Positions 26,638 to 35,654 are shown, counted from the stretch's first letter. The stretch is 64,000 nt of DNA from CAUPWF01 sp036656795 (GCA_036656795.1 JAVXHR010000011.1:3573-67572); one strand, 5' to 3'. Numbers and translations are program-made. The notes: generated by a model not told the origin, from the letters alone.

Positions 26638-27742
26638 GTGGTTGAGTTAGATCCAATAAAAGCAACATTAAATTCATATGAAGAACTACTACAGGATATG
26701 AGGGATTCACTTTGACTTACCTCGTAAGGAAGAGCGGTTAGAGGAATTAAATAAAGATACAGAGATGCCCAATTTTTGGGATCACGCAGAGGAATCTTTG
26801 CAGATTATGAAATCAATCAAAGAATTACAAGATGAGTTAGATGCAATTCATAGGTTGTATGCAGGCTATGAAGACCTCGTATTGTTGGTTGAGATGGCCT
26901 ATGAAGAAGAGGACAGAAGTATTCTAAAAGAGATTCAAAAGGATTTGGAAATTTTTGAAGAAGATTATGAAACACTTCGCATAAAAACTTTATTATCAGG
27001 AACATATGATAAAGATAATGCGATTGTAACACTGCACGCTGGAGCTGGTGGCACAGATTCCTGTGATTGGGCAGTGATGCTCTATCGAATGTATACACGA
27101 TGGGCGGAACAAAAAGGGTATACCATACAAGTACTGGATTATATAGATGGTGATATTACGGGCATTAAAGGTGTGACATTTCAAGTGAATGGAACCAATG
27201 CGTATGGATATCTTCAATCCGAAAAAGGAGTGCATAGATTGGTAAGAATCTCACCTTTTAATGCGGCAGGGAAACGGCAGACGTCTTTTGTATCCTGCGA
27301 TGTGGTTCCCGATATCAAAGAGGATATTGATATTGATATCGAGGAAGATGATCTAAAGATAGATACGTATCGTGCAAGTGGAGCGGGTGGGCAACATGTA
27401 AACAAAACCTCTTCGGCTATTCGGATTACACATATTCCAACAGGAATTGTAGTGCAATGCCAGAATGAACGTTCCCAACACGTCAATCGAGAAAAAGCAA
27501 TGCAGATGCTAAAGGCAAAATTATATCTTCTGAAACAACAAGAACATGCTGAAAAAGTATCAGATATTCGGGGGGAAGTAAAAGAAATTGGATTTGGTAA
27601 TCAGATTCGTTCTTATGTAATGCATCCCTACACGTTAGTAAAAGACCATAGGACCAATGAGGAAAGTGGGAATGTTTCCGCAGTATTAGATGGCGGACTC
27701 GACCCATTTATCAATGCATATTTAAAGAAAGGACGACCATGA
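26638..27742 (+). CDS. prfB: Peptide chain release factor 2, with programmed +1 frameshift
   Basis: RF2 releases protein at UGA and UAA. The gene starts with GTG at 26638 (AGAGGTGA upstream) and encodes 25 residues (MVELDPIKATLNSYEE onward) up to an in-frame TGA at 26713-26715. Slippage +1 at CTTTGAC continues as DLPRKEERLEEL in the frame running to 27742. The joined product (26638-26712 plus 26714-27742) is 367 residues. The RF2 anticodon-like motif SPF and the catalytic GGQ (GAGGQHVNKTSSAIRITH) are present. An ATG at 26765 would drop the conserved N-terminus. The stop overlaps hom by 4 bases. Confidence 0.97.
26701..26716 (+). promoter_or_regulatory. prfB autoregulatory +1 frameshift site
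   Basis: AGGGAT (26701-26706) acts as the internal Shine-Dalgarno-like element, followed by CTT TGA C (26710-26716). This is the classical RF2 site: when RF2 is scarce, ribosomes pause at TGA and slip forward to make more RF2. Confidence 0.95.
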
Positions 27743-28956
27743 TCAATATAGCAGTGTTAGGATATGGAACAGTTGGTTCCGGTGTAGTAGAAGTAATGGA
27801 AACAAATGGAGCAATTATTAATCGTAGGGCATGCCAAGAGATTCAAATCAAATATATCTTAGATTTGAAGGAATTTCCGGGTACTTCTATTGAAAAGTTA
27901 GTGGTACATGATTTCGAAACGATTCTTAAAGATCCTAAGGTGCAGATTGTAATAGAAGTGATGGGTGGAATTGAACCGGCCTATACTTTTGTAAAACGTT
28001 CTCTTCAAGCAGGGAAAAGTGTTGTTACATCGAATAAGGCACTTGTGGCAAAACATGGAGCTGAGTTACTGCAAATCGCAAGAGAACACCAGATTAATTT
28101 CTTGTTTGAAGCAAGTGTTGGTGGTGGGATTCCAATTATTCGACCATTAAATTCTTCTATGACTGCAGATGAGATTGAGGTGATTACCGGGATTTTAAAT
28201 GGAACAACGAACTATATGTTATCGAAGATGTTTTATGAAGATGCGGATTACGATGAAGTATTAAAAGAAGCACAGGAGAATGGGTATGCAGAGAAAAATC
28301 CGGAAGCAGATGTGGAGGGTTATGATGCATGCAGAAAAATAGCAATATTATCTTCACTTATTTCCGGTCAGCAGGTGGATTATGAAGATATCTATACAGA
28401 GGGGATTACCAAACTTACCGTACGAGATATGCAGTATGCCAAAGTAATGGGAATGACCATTAAACTGTTAGCTTCCTGTAAGCGAACACCGGAGGGATTA
28501 AGTGCGATTGTTGCACCATGCCTACTATATCCGGAACACCCACTTTATAGTGTGAATGGTGTGTTTAATGCGATTTTTGTACATGGAAATGTCTTGGGAG
28601 ATGCAATGTTTTATGGAAGCGGTGCAGGAAAATTACCAACAGCCAGTGCGGTAGTTGGCGATGTGATAGATGCGGCAAAACATTTAGATCATAATATGCA
28701 GGTGCTTTGGGGACAAGAGAAATTAAAACTGGAAGACTTAGCAGATACAAAAAAAAGATTCTTTATACGCATTAAGGGAGAGAAGGATAACCTTCTTTTG
28801 AAGACGGAAGAGGTATTTGGACAAGGCCAGGTGGTACAGGTTGAGGGAGTAACAGATGAATTTGGTTTCCTAACGACTCAAATGAAAGAAGGAACATACG
28901 AAGAAAAAGCAGCAGGTTTTTCTGAAATTCTTCATATGCTTCGTGTAGAGGATTAG
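27739..28956 (+). CDS. hom: Homoserine dehydrogenase
   Basis: Reduces aspartate semialdehyde to homoserine for threonine and methionine. It has 405 residues. The Rossmann start is LGYGTVGSGVVEVM; the catalytic domain has VTSNKALVAKHG, EASVGGGIPIIRPL and GILNGTTNYML; a C-terminal ACT-like domain (from about residue 335) suggests feedback control by threonine. It overlaps prfB by 4 bases (ATGA) and the ApgM-like gene follows after 3 bases, so translation is coupled on both sides. Confidence 0.96.
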   Translation: MINIAVLGYGTVGSGVVEVMETNGAIINRRACQEIQIKYILDLKEFPGTSIEKLVVHDFETILKDPKVQIVIEVMGGIEPAYTFVKRSLQAGKSVVTSNKALVAKHGAELLQIAREHQINFLFEASVGGGIPIIRPLNSSMTADEIEVITGILNGTTNYMLSKMFYEDADYDEVLKEAQENGYAEKNPEADVEGYDACRKIAILSSLISGQQVDYEDIYTEGITKLTVRDMQYAKVMGMTIKLLASCKRTPEGLSAIVAPCLLYPEHPLYSVNGVFNAIFVHGNVLGDAMFYGSGAGKLPTASAVVGDVIDAAKHLDHNMQVLWGQEKLKLEDLADTKKRFFIRIKGEKDNLLLKTEEVFGQGQVVQVEGVTDEFGFLTTQMKEGTYEEKAAGFSEILHMLRVED

Positions 28957-28959
28957 TAT

Positions 28960-30162
28960 ATGAAATATATAGTGGTATTAGGTGATGGAATGGCAGATGA
29001 GCCAATCGAAGAATTACAGGGAAGAACACCACTTGAATACGCCCATACTCCCTGCATGGATCGACTAGCTCCATACTCAGAGATTGGATTGGCGGCAATG
29101 GTTCCGGAAGGTATGAGTCCGGGAAGTGATACTGCCAATTTATCGGTTGCTGGATATGACCCAAAGATATATTATACAGGACGTTCTCCGTTAGAAGCAC
29201 TTAGTATAGGAGTTGATATGTCAGATACAGATGTCTCCTTTCGATGTAACATTGTGACACTTTCCGAGGAGGAAACTTGTTATGAACATAGACGGATTCT
29301 GGATCACAGTTCCAGTGAAATTAGCACAGAAGATGCAGCAATTCTACTTGAGGCACTGAAAACAGGACTCCGACGTGAGGGATATGAATTCTATGTAGGA
29401 ACAAGCTATCGACACTTGCTAATCTGGAATCATGGACATATATTAGAACTTACTCCTCCTCATGATATTCTTACGAAAGAAATTGGTACATATCTTCCGA
29501 AAGACGCTATACTTCGTGAAATGATGGAAAAAAGTTATGAGATATTGTCTCAGCATCCACTGAATATCAAACGAAAAGAACAGGGGCTTAATCCGGCTAA
29601 TTCGGCATGGTTTTGGGGTGCCGGTACTAGACCACAATTAACGTCTTTTGAAGAAAAGACGGGAAAAAAAGGTGCAATGGTATCAGCGGTTGACCTACTC
29701 AAAGGGATTGCGGTAGGGGCAAAGATGCATAATATATCAGTGGTTGGAGCCAATGGTGGTCTACATACCAATTATGAGGGTAAAGCCAAAGCAGCTACCG
29801 ATGCGCTTCTAAAAGACGGATATGATTTTGTGTATATACATGTAGAAGCACCAGACGAGATGGGACACCAGGGAATATTAAAGGATAAGATAAAAGCAAT
29901 TGAATATATAGATGAAAAAGTGATTGCACATGTGGTTCAGGCGTTAGATGCTTCAGAGGAATCTTATCGTATGCTGGTATTGCCGGATCATCCAACACCA
30001 ATTCGTGTAAGGACTCATACAAAAGAACCGGTTCCTTATATGTTATACGATAGTAGATGCACGGGAAAGAAAATCCAGGCATATAATGAACAAACGGCAC
30101 AAAACAGTGGAACCAAGTGGAATGATGGCTACAGACTACTTGAACACCTATTGAATAATTAG
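28960..30162 (+). CDS. ApgM-like phosphoglycerate mutase homologue; possible homoserine kinase analogue
   Basis: A 400-residue member of the archaeal-type cofactor-independent phosphoglycerate mutase family (COG3635, alkaline phosphatase superfamily). Metal-binding motifs are visible: VVLGDGMAD at the start, GSDTANLSVAGYDP with the likely nucleophile Ser, HVEAPDEMGHQG and VLPDHPTP. It is tightly placed between hom and lysC (3 and 9 bases). In comparative genomics, COG3635 proteins in threonine operons have been proposed to replace homoserine kinase ThrB. No GHMP-type ThrB is visible in the window, which fits. Whether this copy is a glycolytic mutase or a homoserine-phosphorylating enzyme is unresolved. 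GAGGA in the end of hom serves as ribosome site. Confidence 0.9.
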   Translation: MKYIVVLGDGMADEPIEELQGRTPLEYAHTPCMDRLAPYSEIGLAAMVPEGMSPGSDTANLSVAGYDPKIYYTGRSPLEALSIGVDMSDTDVSFRCNIVTLSEEETCYEHRRILDHSSSEISTEDAAILLEALKTGLRREGYEFYVGTSYRHLLIWNHGHILELTPPHDILTKEIGTYLPKDAILREMMEKSYEILSQHPLNIKRKEQGLNPANSAWFWGAGTRPQLTSFEEKTGKKGAMVSAVDLLKGIAVGAKMHNISVVGANGGLHTNYEGKAKAATDALLKDGYDFVYIHVEAPDEMGHQGILKDKIKAIEYIDEKVIAHVVQALDASEESYRMLVLPDHPTPIRVRTHTKEPVPYMLYDSRCTGKKIQAYNEQTAQNSGTKWNDGYRLLEHLLNN

Positions 30163-30171
30163 GAGGAAAAT

Positions 30172-31380
30172 ATGCTTATAGTAAAGAAATTTGGCGGAAG
30201 TTCCGTAGCAAATAAAGAACGAATCTATGGCGTGGCAACGCGCTGTATTGAAGAATACAGAAAGGGAAATGATGTAGTCGTTGTTCTTTCAGCCATGGGA
30301 GATACAACGGACGAATTGATTGCAAAAGCAAAAGAAATCAATCCCAAAGCTTCGAAACGAGAACTGGATATGTTATTAACAACAGGTGAGCAAGTATCTG
30401 TATCACTAATGGCAATGGCAATGCAGGCATTAGATGTTCCCGCAGTATCATTGAATGCATTTCAAGTATCGATGAATTCCACTTCTCGTTACGGAAATGC
30501 TAGATTTAAACGAATTGAGGCAGAACGGATTCAACATGAATTGGATTCACGAAAAATTGTTATTGTGACGGGATTTCAAGGCGTTAATAAATATGATGAT
30601 TACACGACATTAGGTCGTGGCGGTTCAGATACAACTGCAGTTGCGCTTGCAGCAATCCTGCATGCAGACCTTTGTGAGATATACACAGATGTGGATGGAA
30701 TCTATACATCAGACCCAAGGATTGTGAAAACGGCGAAAAAATTACCGGAAATCACATATGATGAAATGCTTGAATTGGCTTCTCTTGGTGCAAGAGTATT
30801 ACATAATCGCTCAGTAGAGATGGCCAAAAAATACAGTGTGCCTTTAGTGGTACGTTCTAGCTTAAATAATTCAGAAGGAACGATAGTGAAGGAGGTAGTG
30901 AAAGTGGAAAAAATGTTAATTAGTGGAGTGGCAGCTGATCTAAATACCGCAAGGATTTCAGTGATGGGATTAGAAGATAAACCCGGAATTGCCTTTAAAG
31001 TATTTCATACCCTGTCTAAAAATAATATTAATGTAGATATTATCTTGCAGTCGGTGGGGCGTGATGGAACAAAAGACATCTCTTTTACTGTTTTTCAAGA
31101 TGATTTACAAGATGCAATTCAATTATTAAAAGACAACCAAGAAGCATTAACCATTAAAGAGATTACATTTAATGAAAAAGTAGCAAAACTATCAATTGTA
31201 GGTGCAGGAATGATGAGTAATCCTGGAGTTGCAGCACAGATGTTTGAATCGCTATATAATTCTGGAATTAATATAAATATGATATCCACTTCTGAAATTA
31301 GAATTACAGTATTGATTGATGAAAAAGAGGTTGAAAAAGCGATGAATGCAGTACATGATGGATTTGGACTAGATGACTAA
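30172..31380 (+). CDS. lysC: Aspartate kinase
   Basis: Phosphorylates aspartate, the entry to lysine, threonine and methionine synthesis. The 402-residue protein has the kinase start VKKFGGSSVANKERI, the Asp-binding TTGEQVS and GRGGSDTTAVALAA motifs, and two C-terminal ACT domains (from about residue 250: ISVMGLEDKPGIAFKV and LSIVGAGMMSNPGVAAQMF) for allosteric control. It is a monofunctional Firmicute-type enzyme. An internal GTG with GAAGGAGG near 30904 could start a separate regulatory beta subunit, as in B. subtilis LysC. AGGAGGAAA precedes the ATG at 30172. An intrinsic terminator ends the hom-lysC operon. Confidence 0.96.
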   Translation: MLIVKKFGGSSVANKERIYGVATRCIEEYRKGNDVVVVLSAMGDTTDELIAKAKEINPKASKRELDMLLTTGEQVSVSLMAMAMQALDVPAVSLNAFQVSMNSTSRYGNARFKRIEAERIQHELDSRKIVIVTGFQGVNKYDDYTTLGRGGSDTTAVALAAILHADLCEIYTDVDGIYTSDPRIVKTAKKLPEITYDEMLELASLGARVLHNRSVEMAKKYSVPLVVRSSLNNSEGTIVKEVVKVEKMLISGVAADLNTARISVMGLEDKPGIAFKVFHTLSKNNINVDIILQSVGRDGTKDISFTVFQDDLQDAIQLLKDNQEALTIKEITFNEKVAKLSIVGAGMMSNPGVAAQMFESLYNSGININMISTSEIRITVLIDEKEVEKAMNAVHDGFGLDD

Positions 31381-31386
31381 ATTAAG

Positions 31387-31410
31387 AAAGAGACCATTAG
31401 GGTCTCTTTT
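31387..31410. terminator. Bidirectional intrinsic terminator after lysC
   Basis: AAAGAGACC pairs with GGTCTCTTT across ATTAG, followed by T residues on the plus strand and preceded by A residues. The stop of the convergent XRE gene lies in the loop. Confidence 0.85.
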
Positions 31411-31798
31411 CACGTTTGTCTCGATGCCCAACCATGCGCATATACGCATTTGCAATGCGATGGTCATTGATAGAAAGATTTCGATATTGTAAGAGAAGGC
31501 GAAGCTCCCCATCTGTTAATTGCAAAGATTTTTGAGAATGCACATTGAGGGCACTTAAGTATGGTCCTTGACGTTTGGGAAGTGTACCTCCAATATCCTG
31601 AAGAATTAACTCGTCCAAACTTATATTATAGATTTGTGAAAGATGAATCAGAATATCAAGATCCGGGGTGCGTTTTCCGACTTCGTAGTGGGAATATGCC
31701 TGTCGTGATGTATTCAACATTACACTGAGTTGATATTGGGTTAGATGATTCGTTTTTCTCAAGGTACGTAGATTCTTTAGCAGTTGTAGATACAGCAT
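31397..31798 (-). CDS. XRE-family helix-turn-helix regulator
   Basis: A 133-residue probable DNA-binding protein. The first 65 residues form an XRE (HTH_3) domain: LRTLRKTNHLTQYQLSVML, then SRQAYSHYEVGKRTPDLDIL as turn and recognition helix, then ISLDEL. The remaining 65 residues have no recognised domain. It lies 3 bases behind a CYTH gene on the same strand, so the two share a transcript; nothing around it suggests a prophage. Target genes unknown. AAGGGG precedes the ATG on the minus strand. Confidence 0.88.
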   Translation of the reverse strand: MLYLQLLKNLRTLRKTNHLTQYQLSVMLNTSRQAYSHYEVGKRTPDLDILIHLSQIYNISLDELILQDIGGTLPKRQGPYLSALNVHSQKSLQLTDGELRLLLQYRNLSINDHRIANAYMRMVGHRDKREKRP

Positions 31799-31801
31799 GA
31801 T

Positions 31802-32254
31802 TTATACCCCTTTGGTTTCACTTAAATGACTATTGTGATATTGGGTGGAAAATGTTACGTCCTCATCAAACCAAGAAGGGGGAATAAATGCATCAGCGTC
31901 TTCTACAGTTGGGAATTCAACTTCAGCTAGCATTAATGGTGATAATTCCTCTAAAAACAGATCAAATTCGATTGTTAATTCATCTGAAAAGGGGATAAGG
32001 TATCGTTTCTTTTTAATCAGTCGTCCATCTATTTTTTCCTTTAGATGTTCATAAGATGTACAAGTAAGAGGAAGATTGTATTCTTCCCGAACCATATGTC
32101 CTTTGGATTTGTAAGTTAATATGTAGTCATCGTCCTCTTTTCTGATACGGACAACGGGCTCTATAGACAGATATCCCTGCTCAATGTTGTGACAAGGATA
32201 AGAACTAAGATCCATTGGCATATGATGAATTAGATATTTACGTTCGATTTCCAT
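31802..32254 (-). CDS. CYTH-domain protein, probable inorganic triphosphatase
   Basis: A 150-residue CYTH (adenylate cyclase/thiamine triphosphatase fold) protein. The hallmark ExExK is seen at the start as MEIERKYLIHH, and further conserved positions are VRIRKEDDDYILTYKS, KKKRYLIP, EFDLF and AEVEF. Bacterial relatives hydrolyse tripolyphosphate or other triphosphates in the tunnel-shaped active site. GGAGGTG precedes the ATG on the minus strand, which fixes the start. It is the first gene of a two-gene transcript with the XRE regulator. Confidence 0.9.
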   Translation of the reverse strand: MEIERKYLIHHMPMDLSSYPCHNIEQGYLSIEPVVRIRKEDDDYILTYKSKGHMVREEYNLPLTCTSYEHLKEKIDGRLIKKKRYLIPFSDELTIEFDLFLEELSPLMLAEVEFPTVEDADAFIPPSWFDEDVTFSTQYHNSHLSETKGV

Positions 32255-32339
32255 ATGGCACCTCCTGCTTTTATACTAAGCTATTAGATGTCAATAGGCA
32301 AGAGAAAATCACAGAGAAGAAAAAAATCCATAAGAGAGA

Positions 32340-32368
32340 TAGATAAAGAACAATAAATAACATATAAT
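32340..32368 (+). promoter_or_regulatory. Putative promoter for DJ-1-like gene
   Basis: TAGATA (32340-32345), 17-base spacer and a perfect TATAAT (32363-32368). The ATG with AGGAGG is 23 bases after the -10. Confidence 0.5.
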
Positions 32369-32390
32369 CAGAGCGATAGGAGGCAGAAAA

Positions 32391-32966
32391 ATGGTGGAAA
32401 AAAAAAGAAAAGAAGTATGCGTTTTTTTGACGGAAGGGTGCGAGGAAGTAGAAGCTTTGACTGCAGTGGACTTATTACGAAGAGCAGGTGTAACGGTTTT
32501 TATAGTTTCGATAACAGGGCAACGAATGGTCTGTGGCAGTCACGGGATAAAGATACAGACAGATAAATTATTTGAAGAAGTCAACTACACAACTATTGAC
32601 ATGTTGGTGTTGCCGGGGGGGATGCCTGGGACTACTCACTTAGGAAGTCATAAAGGATTACAGGAATTGTTATTATCCTTTCATGAGCAAAGACGTTATC
32701 TTGCAGCTATATGTGCAGCACCAAGTATCTTGGGGGAGCTTGGGATTTTAGAAAAAAAGACAGTTACGGCATATCCAAGTGTTATTGCGAAATTACAAGG
32801 AGCAGAAGTCGTGTCGAAACCGACAGTTATTTGTCAGCATATTATTACGGGAAGAAGTATGGGAACAGCAATTGACTTTAGTCTGAATCTGATTCAAGTA
32901 CTGATGGGGCAGGAGAAAGCACAAGAGATTTGTGAGTCGATCCTCTATAAGACAAAGGAGATGTAA
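32391..32966 (+). CDS. DJ-1/PfpI (YajL/ThiJ-like) family protein
   Basis: A 191-residue DJ-1-superfamily protein. Key positions: FLTEGCEEVEALTAVDLLRR with the conserved Glu, VLPGGMPGT, and the nucleophile-elbow Cys in AAICAAPSILGELG. Members act as glyoxalases, deglycase-like enzymes, chaperones or proteases; the actual activity is uncertain. The placement before a lipoprotein gene (3 bases apart) gives no further clue. GATAGGAGG precedes the ATG. Confidence 0.92.
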   Translation: MVEKKRKEVCVFLTEGCEEVEALTAVDLLRRAGVTVFIVSITGQRMVCGSHGIKIQTDKLFEEVNYTTIDMLVLPGGMPGTTHLGSHKGLQELLLSFHEQRRYLAAICAAPSILGELGILEKKTVTAYPSVIAKLQGAEVVSKPTVICQHIITGRSMGTAIDFSLNLIQVLMGQEKAQEICESILYKTKEM

Positions 32967-32968
32967 TT

Positions 32969-33643
32969 ATGATATGGAAGAAAATCATTGCAATTATTAT
33001 GACGGTTTTTATAGGGATAAATGTGAGCGGATGTGGATTCACAAAAGAGTTTGATGCACAAGGATATATACAAGCAATTCTAGATTTGAATTTTCAAGGC
33101 GATGTTGCTTTGGCAACCCAATTTTTCGAGAAAGAAACATCAAAAGAATTAACGAAACATTATAATGCTTGTGTGCAACAATTTGTTCTAGACCATTTAA
33201 CAGGAGATATTGAGATGAATAATGACCTTTTGGACAAATATATTGAATTGACCAAAGAGTTATTCAGCGCCATTCGATATTCGGTAAAAGATACAAAAAA
33301 AATAAGCAGTACAGAATATGAAGTTACGGTAACGTATCAGACAATGGATGTGCTTCCAAACTTCATCAAATCACTTCAGAAAGATTCAGCTGAACTAGAG
33401 GAAAAAGCAGCCAATGGGGGGTATCCGGGGACACAAGAAGAAGTATCGGTTCAGATGATGGACGAGTTCAGAAATGATGCTTATGAATTGTACGAAAGTG
33501 CCTATCTTAAGTTGAATTATGGAGCAAAAGAAGAACAAGTTATTAAGATTAAAGGCAGTTCAATTAAAGGGTTTTCTATTCCGAAAGATACAGTAGAGAA
33601 GTTGCTTATAAAAATTTTAGATTTAGATTCAATTCAAGGCTAG
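32969..33643 (+). CDS. Uncharacterised lipoprotein
   Basis: A 224-residue exported lipoprotein. The signal peptide MIWKKIIAIIMTVFIGINVSGC ends in a clear lipobox (VSGC, lipidated Cys22). The mature part is mostly helical and acidic/Lys-rich, with YIQAILDLNFQGD and QVIKIKGSSIKGFS; similar proteins are common in Clostridia as unnamed lipoproteins. No domain I can name with confidence. It starts 2 bases after the DJ-1-like stop and is co-transcribed with it. Confidence 0.85.
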   Translation: MIWKKIIAIIMTVFIGINVSGCGFTKEFDAQGYIQAILDLNFQGDVALATQFFEKETSKELTKHYNACVQQFVLDHLTGDIEMNNDLLDKYIELTKELFSAIRYSVKDTKKISSTEYEVTVTYQTMDVLPNFIKSLQKDSAELEEKAANGGYPGTQEEVSVQMMDEFRNDAYELYESAYLKLNYGAKEEQVIKIKGSSIKGFSIPKDTVEKLLIKILDLDSIQG

Positions 33644-33660
33644 ATATTTACTGGGGTTTA

Positions 33661-33669
33661 TGATATAAT
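33661..33669 (+). promoter_or_regulatory. Extended -10 promoter for tig
   Basis: TGATATAAT gives a TGn extension and a perfect TATAAT (33664-33669). The -35 (around TAGATA at 33641) is poor, as is common for extended -10 promoters. The tig ATG is 66 bases downstream. Confidence 0.55.
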
Positions 33670-33734
33670 CTTTCAGTGACTGTGATGTAGATAAGTCGGT
33701 AGACTTTTCACATATATGAAGGAGGAAATGACAA

Positions 33735-35021
33735 ATGAGTTTACAGGTAGAAAAGTTGGAAAAAAATATGGCAAAACTTACAATTGAGGTTTCTGCTGAA
33801 GATTTAGAAAAAGCGCTTCAAAGTGCATATATGAAACAAAGAGGCAAGATGAGTGTGCCGGGATTCCGTAAGGGAAAAGTTCCACGTCAGATGATTGAAA
33901 AGATGTATGGAACAGAGATATTTTATGAAGATGCAGCCAATGAACTTATTCCTGATGCATATGGAAACGCATATGACGAAGCAGACCTTGATATTGTGTC
34001 TCAGCCTAAAGTAGATGTTATCCAATTAGAAAAAGGAAAACCTTTTATTTTTACAGCAGAAGTTGCATTGAAACCGGAAGTAACACTTGGCGAATATAAA
34101 GGTCTTTCAGTAGATAAAGTATCGAATCGAGTGGTAGCGAAAGAAATTGATGATAGAATAGCAGAAGAACAAGAAAAAAATGCAAGAACTATTACTGTAG
34201 AAGGTCGTCCGGTACAAGACAAAGATGAAGTTGTATTAGATTTTGAAGGATTTGTAGACGACGTTGCATTTGAAGGCGGAAAAGGGGAAGATTATCCACT
34301 TGTTATCGGATCAGGATCATTCATACCTGGATTTGAGGAACAATTAATTGGAGCGGAAATCGAAAAAGATATTGATGTCAATGTAACATTCCCAGAAGAT
34401 TATCAATCTAAAGAACTTGCCGGAAAAGCTGCAATTTTCAAATGTGTTGTACATGAGATTAAGGCAAAAGAACTTCCAGAAGTAGATGATGAATTTGCGG
34501 CAGAAGTATCTGAATTTGAAACGCTTGAAGAATATAAAGCAGATGTGAAACAAAAATTAAAAGAGCAAAAGGAAGCAGAAGGCAAAAGAGCGAAAGAAGA
34601 TCAGGCAATTGCTCAGGTAATTGAGAATGCTACGATGGATATTCCAGAGCAGATGATTGACTCACAAGTAAGACAGATGACAGATGATTTTGCACAGAGA
34701 ATTCAACAACAGGGTCTAAGCTTAGAACAATATTTCCAATTTACCGGTATGACTGCAGAGAAGATGTTGGAAGAGATGAAACCACAAGCAATCAAACGTA
34801 TTCAGACAAGATTGGTATTGGAAAGCATCGTAAATGCAGAACATATTGAAGTTACAGATGAAAAATTAGAAGAAGAAATTACAAAAATGGCAGAAGCTTA
34901 CAAGATGGAAGCAGACAAGTTGAAAGAATTAATGGGTGATAGCGAAACAAAACAGATGAAGATGGATATTGCTGTTCAGGAAGCTGTTACACTTGTTGTA
35001 GATAGTACAGTAGAGAAATAA
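33735..35021 (+). CDS. tig: Trigger factor chaperone
   Basis: Ribosome-associated folding chaperone and peptidyl-prolyl isomerase, 428 residues. The N-terminal ribosome-binding domain carries VPGFRKGKVPRQMIE (signature GFRxGKxP). The central FKBP-like domain is near residues 160-245 (DEVVLDFEGFVDD, FIPGFEEQLIG). The helical C-terminal cradle follows. AAGGAGGAAAT precedes the ATG. tig-clpP-clpX-lon is a widespread proteostasis order, kept here intact. Confidence 0.97.
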   Translation: MSLQVEKLEKNMAKLTIEVSAEDLEKALQSAYMKQRGKMSVPGFRKGKVPRQMIEKMYGTEIFYEDAANELIPDAYGNAYDEADLDIVSQPKVDVIQLEKGKPFIFTAEVALKPEVTLGEYKGLSVDKVSNRVVAKEIDDRIAEEQEKNARTITVEGRPVQDKDEVVLDFEGFVDDVAFEGGKGEDYPLVIGSGSFIPGFEEQLIGAEIEKDIDVNVTFPEDYQSKELAGKAAIFKCVVHEIKAKELPEVDDEFAAEVSEFETLEEYKADVKQKLKEQKEAEGKRAKEDQAIAQVIENATMDIPEQMIDSQVRQMTDDFAQRIQQQGLSLEQYFQFTGMTAEKMLEEMKPQAIKRIQTRLVLESIVNAEHIEVTDEKLEEEITKMAEAYKMEADKLKELMGDSETKQMKMDIAVQEAVTLVVDSTVEK

Positions 35022-35063
35022 AAAACATAAAGAAAAAGAAGAAAGTTAAAAGGAGGTAGACAC

Positions 35064-35648
35064 ATGAGTTTAGTGCCTTATGTTATTGAACAAACAAGCC
35101 GTGGAGAACGCTCCTACGACATATATTCTAGATTATTAAAAGATCGGATTATCTTTTTAGGTGAAGAGGTAACGGAAGCATCAGCAAGTATCATTGTTGC
35201 GGAGTTGTTATTTCTGGAATCGGAAGATCCGGGAAAAGATATTCATCTATACATTAATAGCCCGGGTGGTTCTGTGACTGCCGGAATGGCAATCTATGAT
35301 ACCATGCAGTTTATTAAGTGTGATGTATCTACTATTTGTATTGGTATGGCAGCAAGTATGGGATCCTTCTTATTAGCCGGTGGAACGAAAGGAAAGAGAT
35401 TGGCTCTTCCAAATGCAGAGATTATGATTCACCAGCCATCAGGTGGTGCGCAAGGTCAGGCAACAGAGATTCAGATTGTGGCAGAGCATATCTTGGCAAT
35501 TCGCCACAAATTAAATAAGATACTGGCACAGAATACAGGACAGAGTTTAGAAGTAATACAGGTTGATACGGAGCGAGATAACTACATGACGGCAAATGAT
35601 GCAAAAGAATATGGCTTGATTGATGAAGTAATCGCAAGTAGAGAATAA
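35064..35648 (+). CDS. clpP: ATP-dependent Clp protease proteolytic subunit
   Basis: Tetradecameric serine peptidase that degrades substrates fed by ClpX. It has 194 residues. Catalytic Ser98 lies in GMAASMGSFLL and His123 in MIHQPSGGAQGQ; the Asp of the triad is near residue 172 in the TERDNYMTA segment. The start MSLVPYVIEQTSRGERSYDI is the normal mature form with almost no propeptide. AAAAGGAGG precedes the ATG. Confidence 0.98.
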   Translation: MSLVPYVIEQTSRGERSYDIYSRLLKDRIIFLGEEVTEASASIIVAELLFLESEDPGKDIHLYINSPGGSVTAGMAIYDTMQFIKCDVSTICIGMAASMGSFLLAGGTKGKRLALPNAEIMIHQPSGGAQGQATEIQIVAEHILAIRHKLNKILAQNTGQSLEVIQVDTERDNYMTANDAKEYGLIDEVIASRE

Positions 35649-35654
35649 AGATGG

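Noticed and set aside
26765..27742. prfB starting at the ATG 26765
   Set aside because: It would lose the conserved N-terminus, and the upstream GTG, first 25 codons and frameshift signal are all present.
31397..31798. XRE regulator as a sign of a prophage or mobile element
   Set aside because: No integrase, phage or transposase genes are nearby, and base composition looks like the neighbours.
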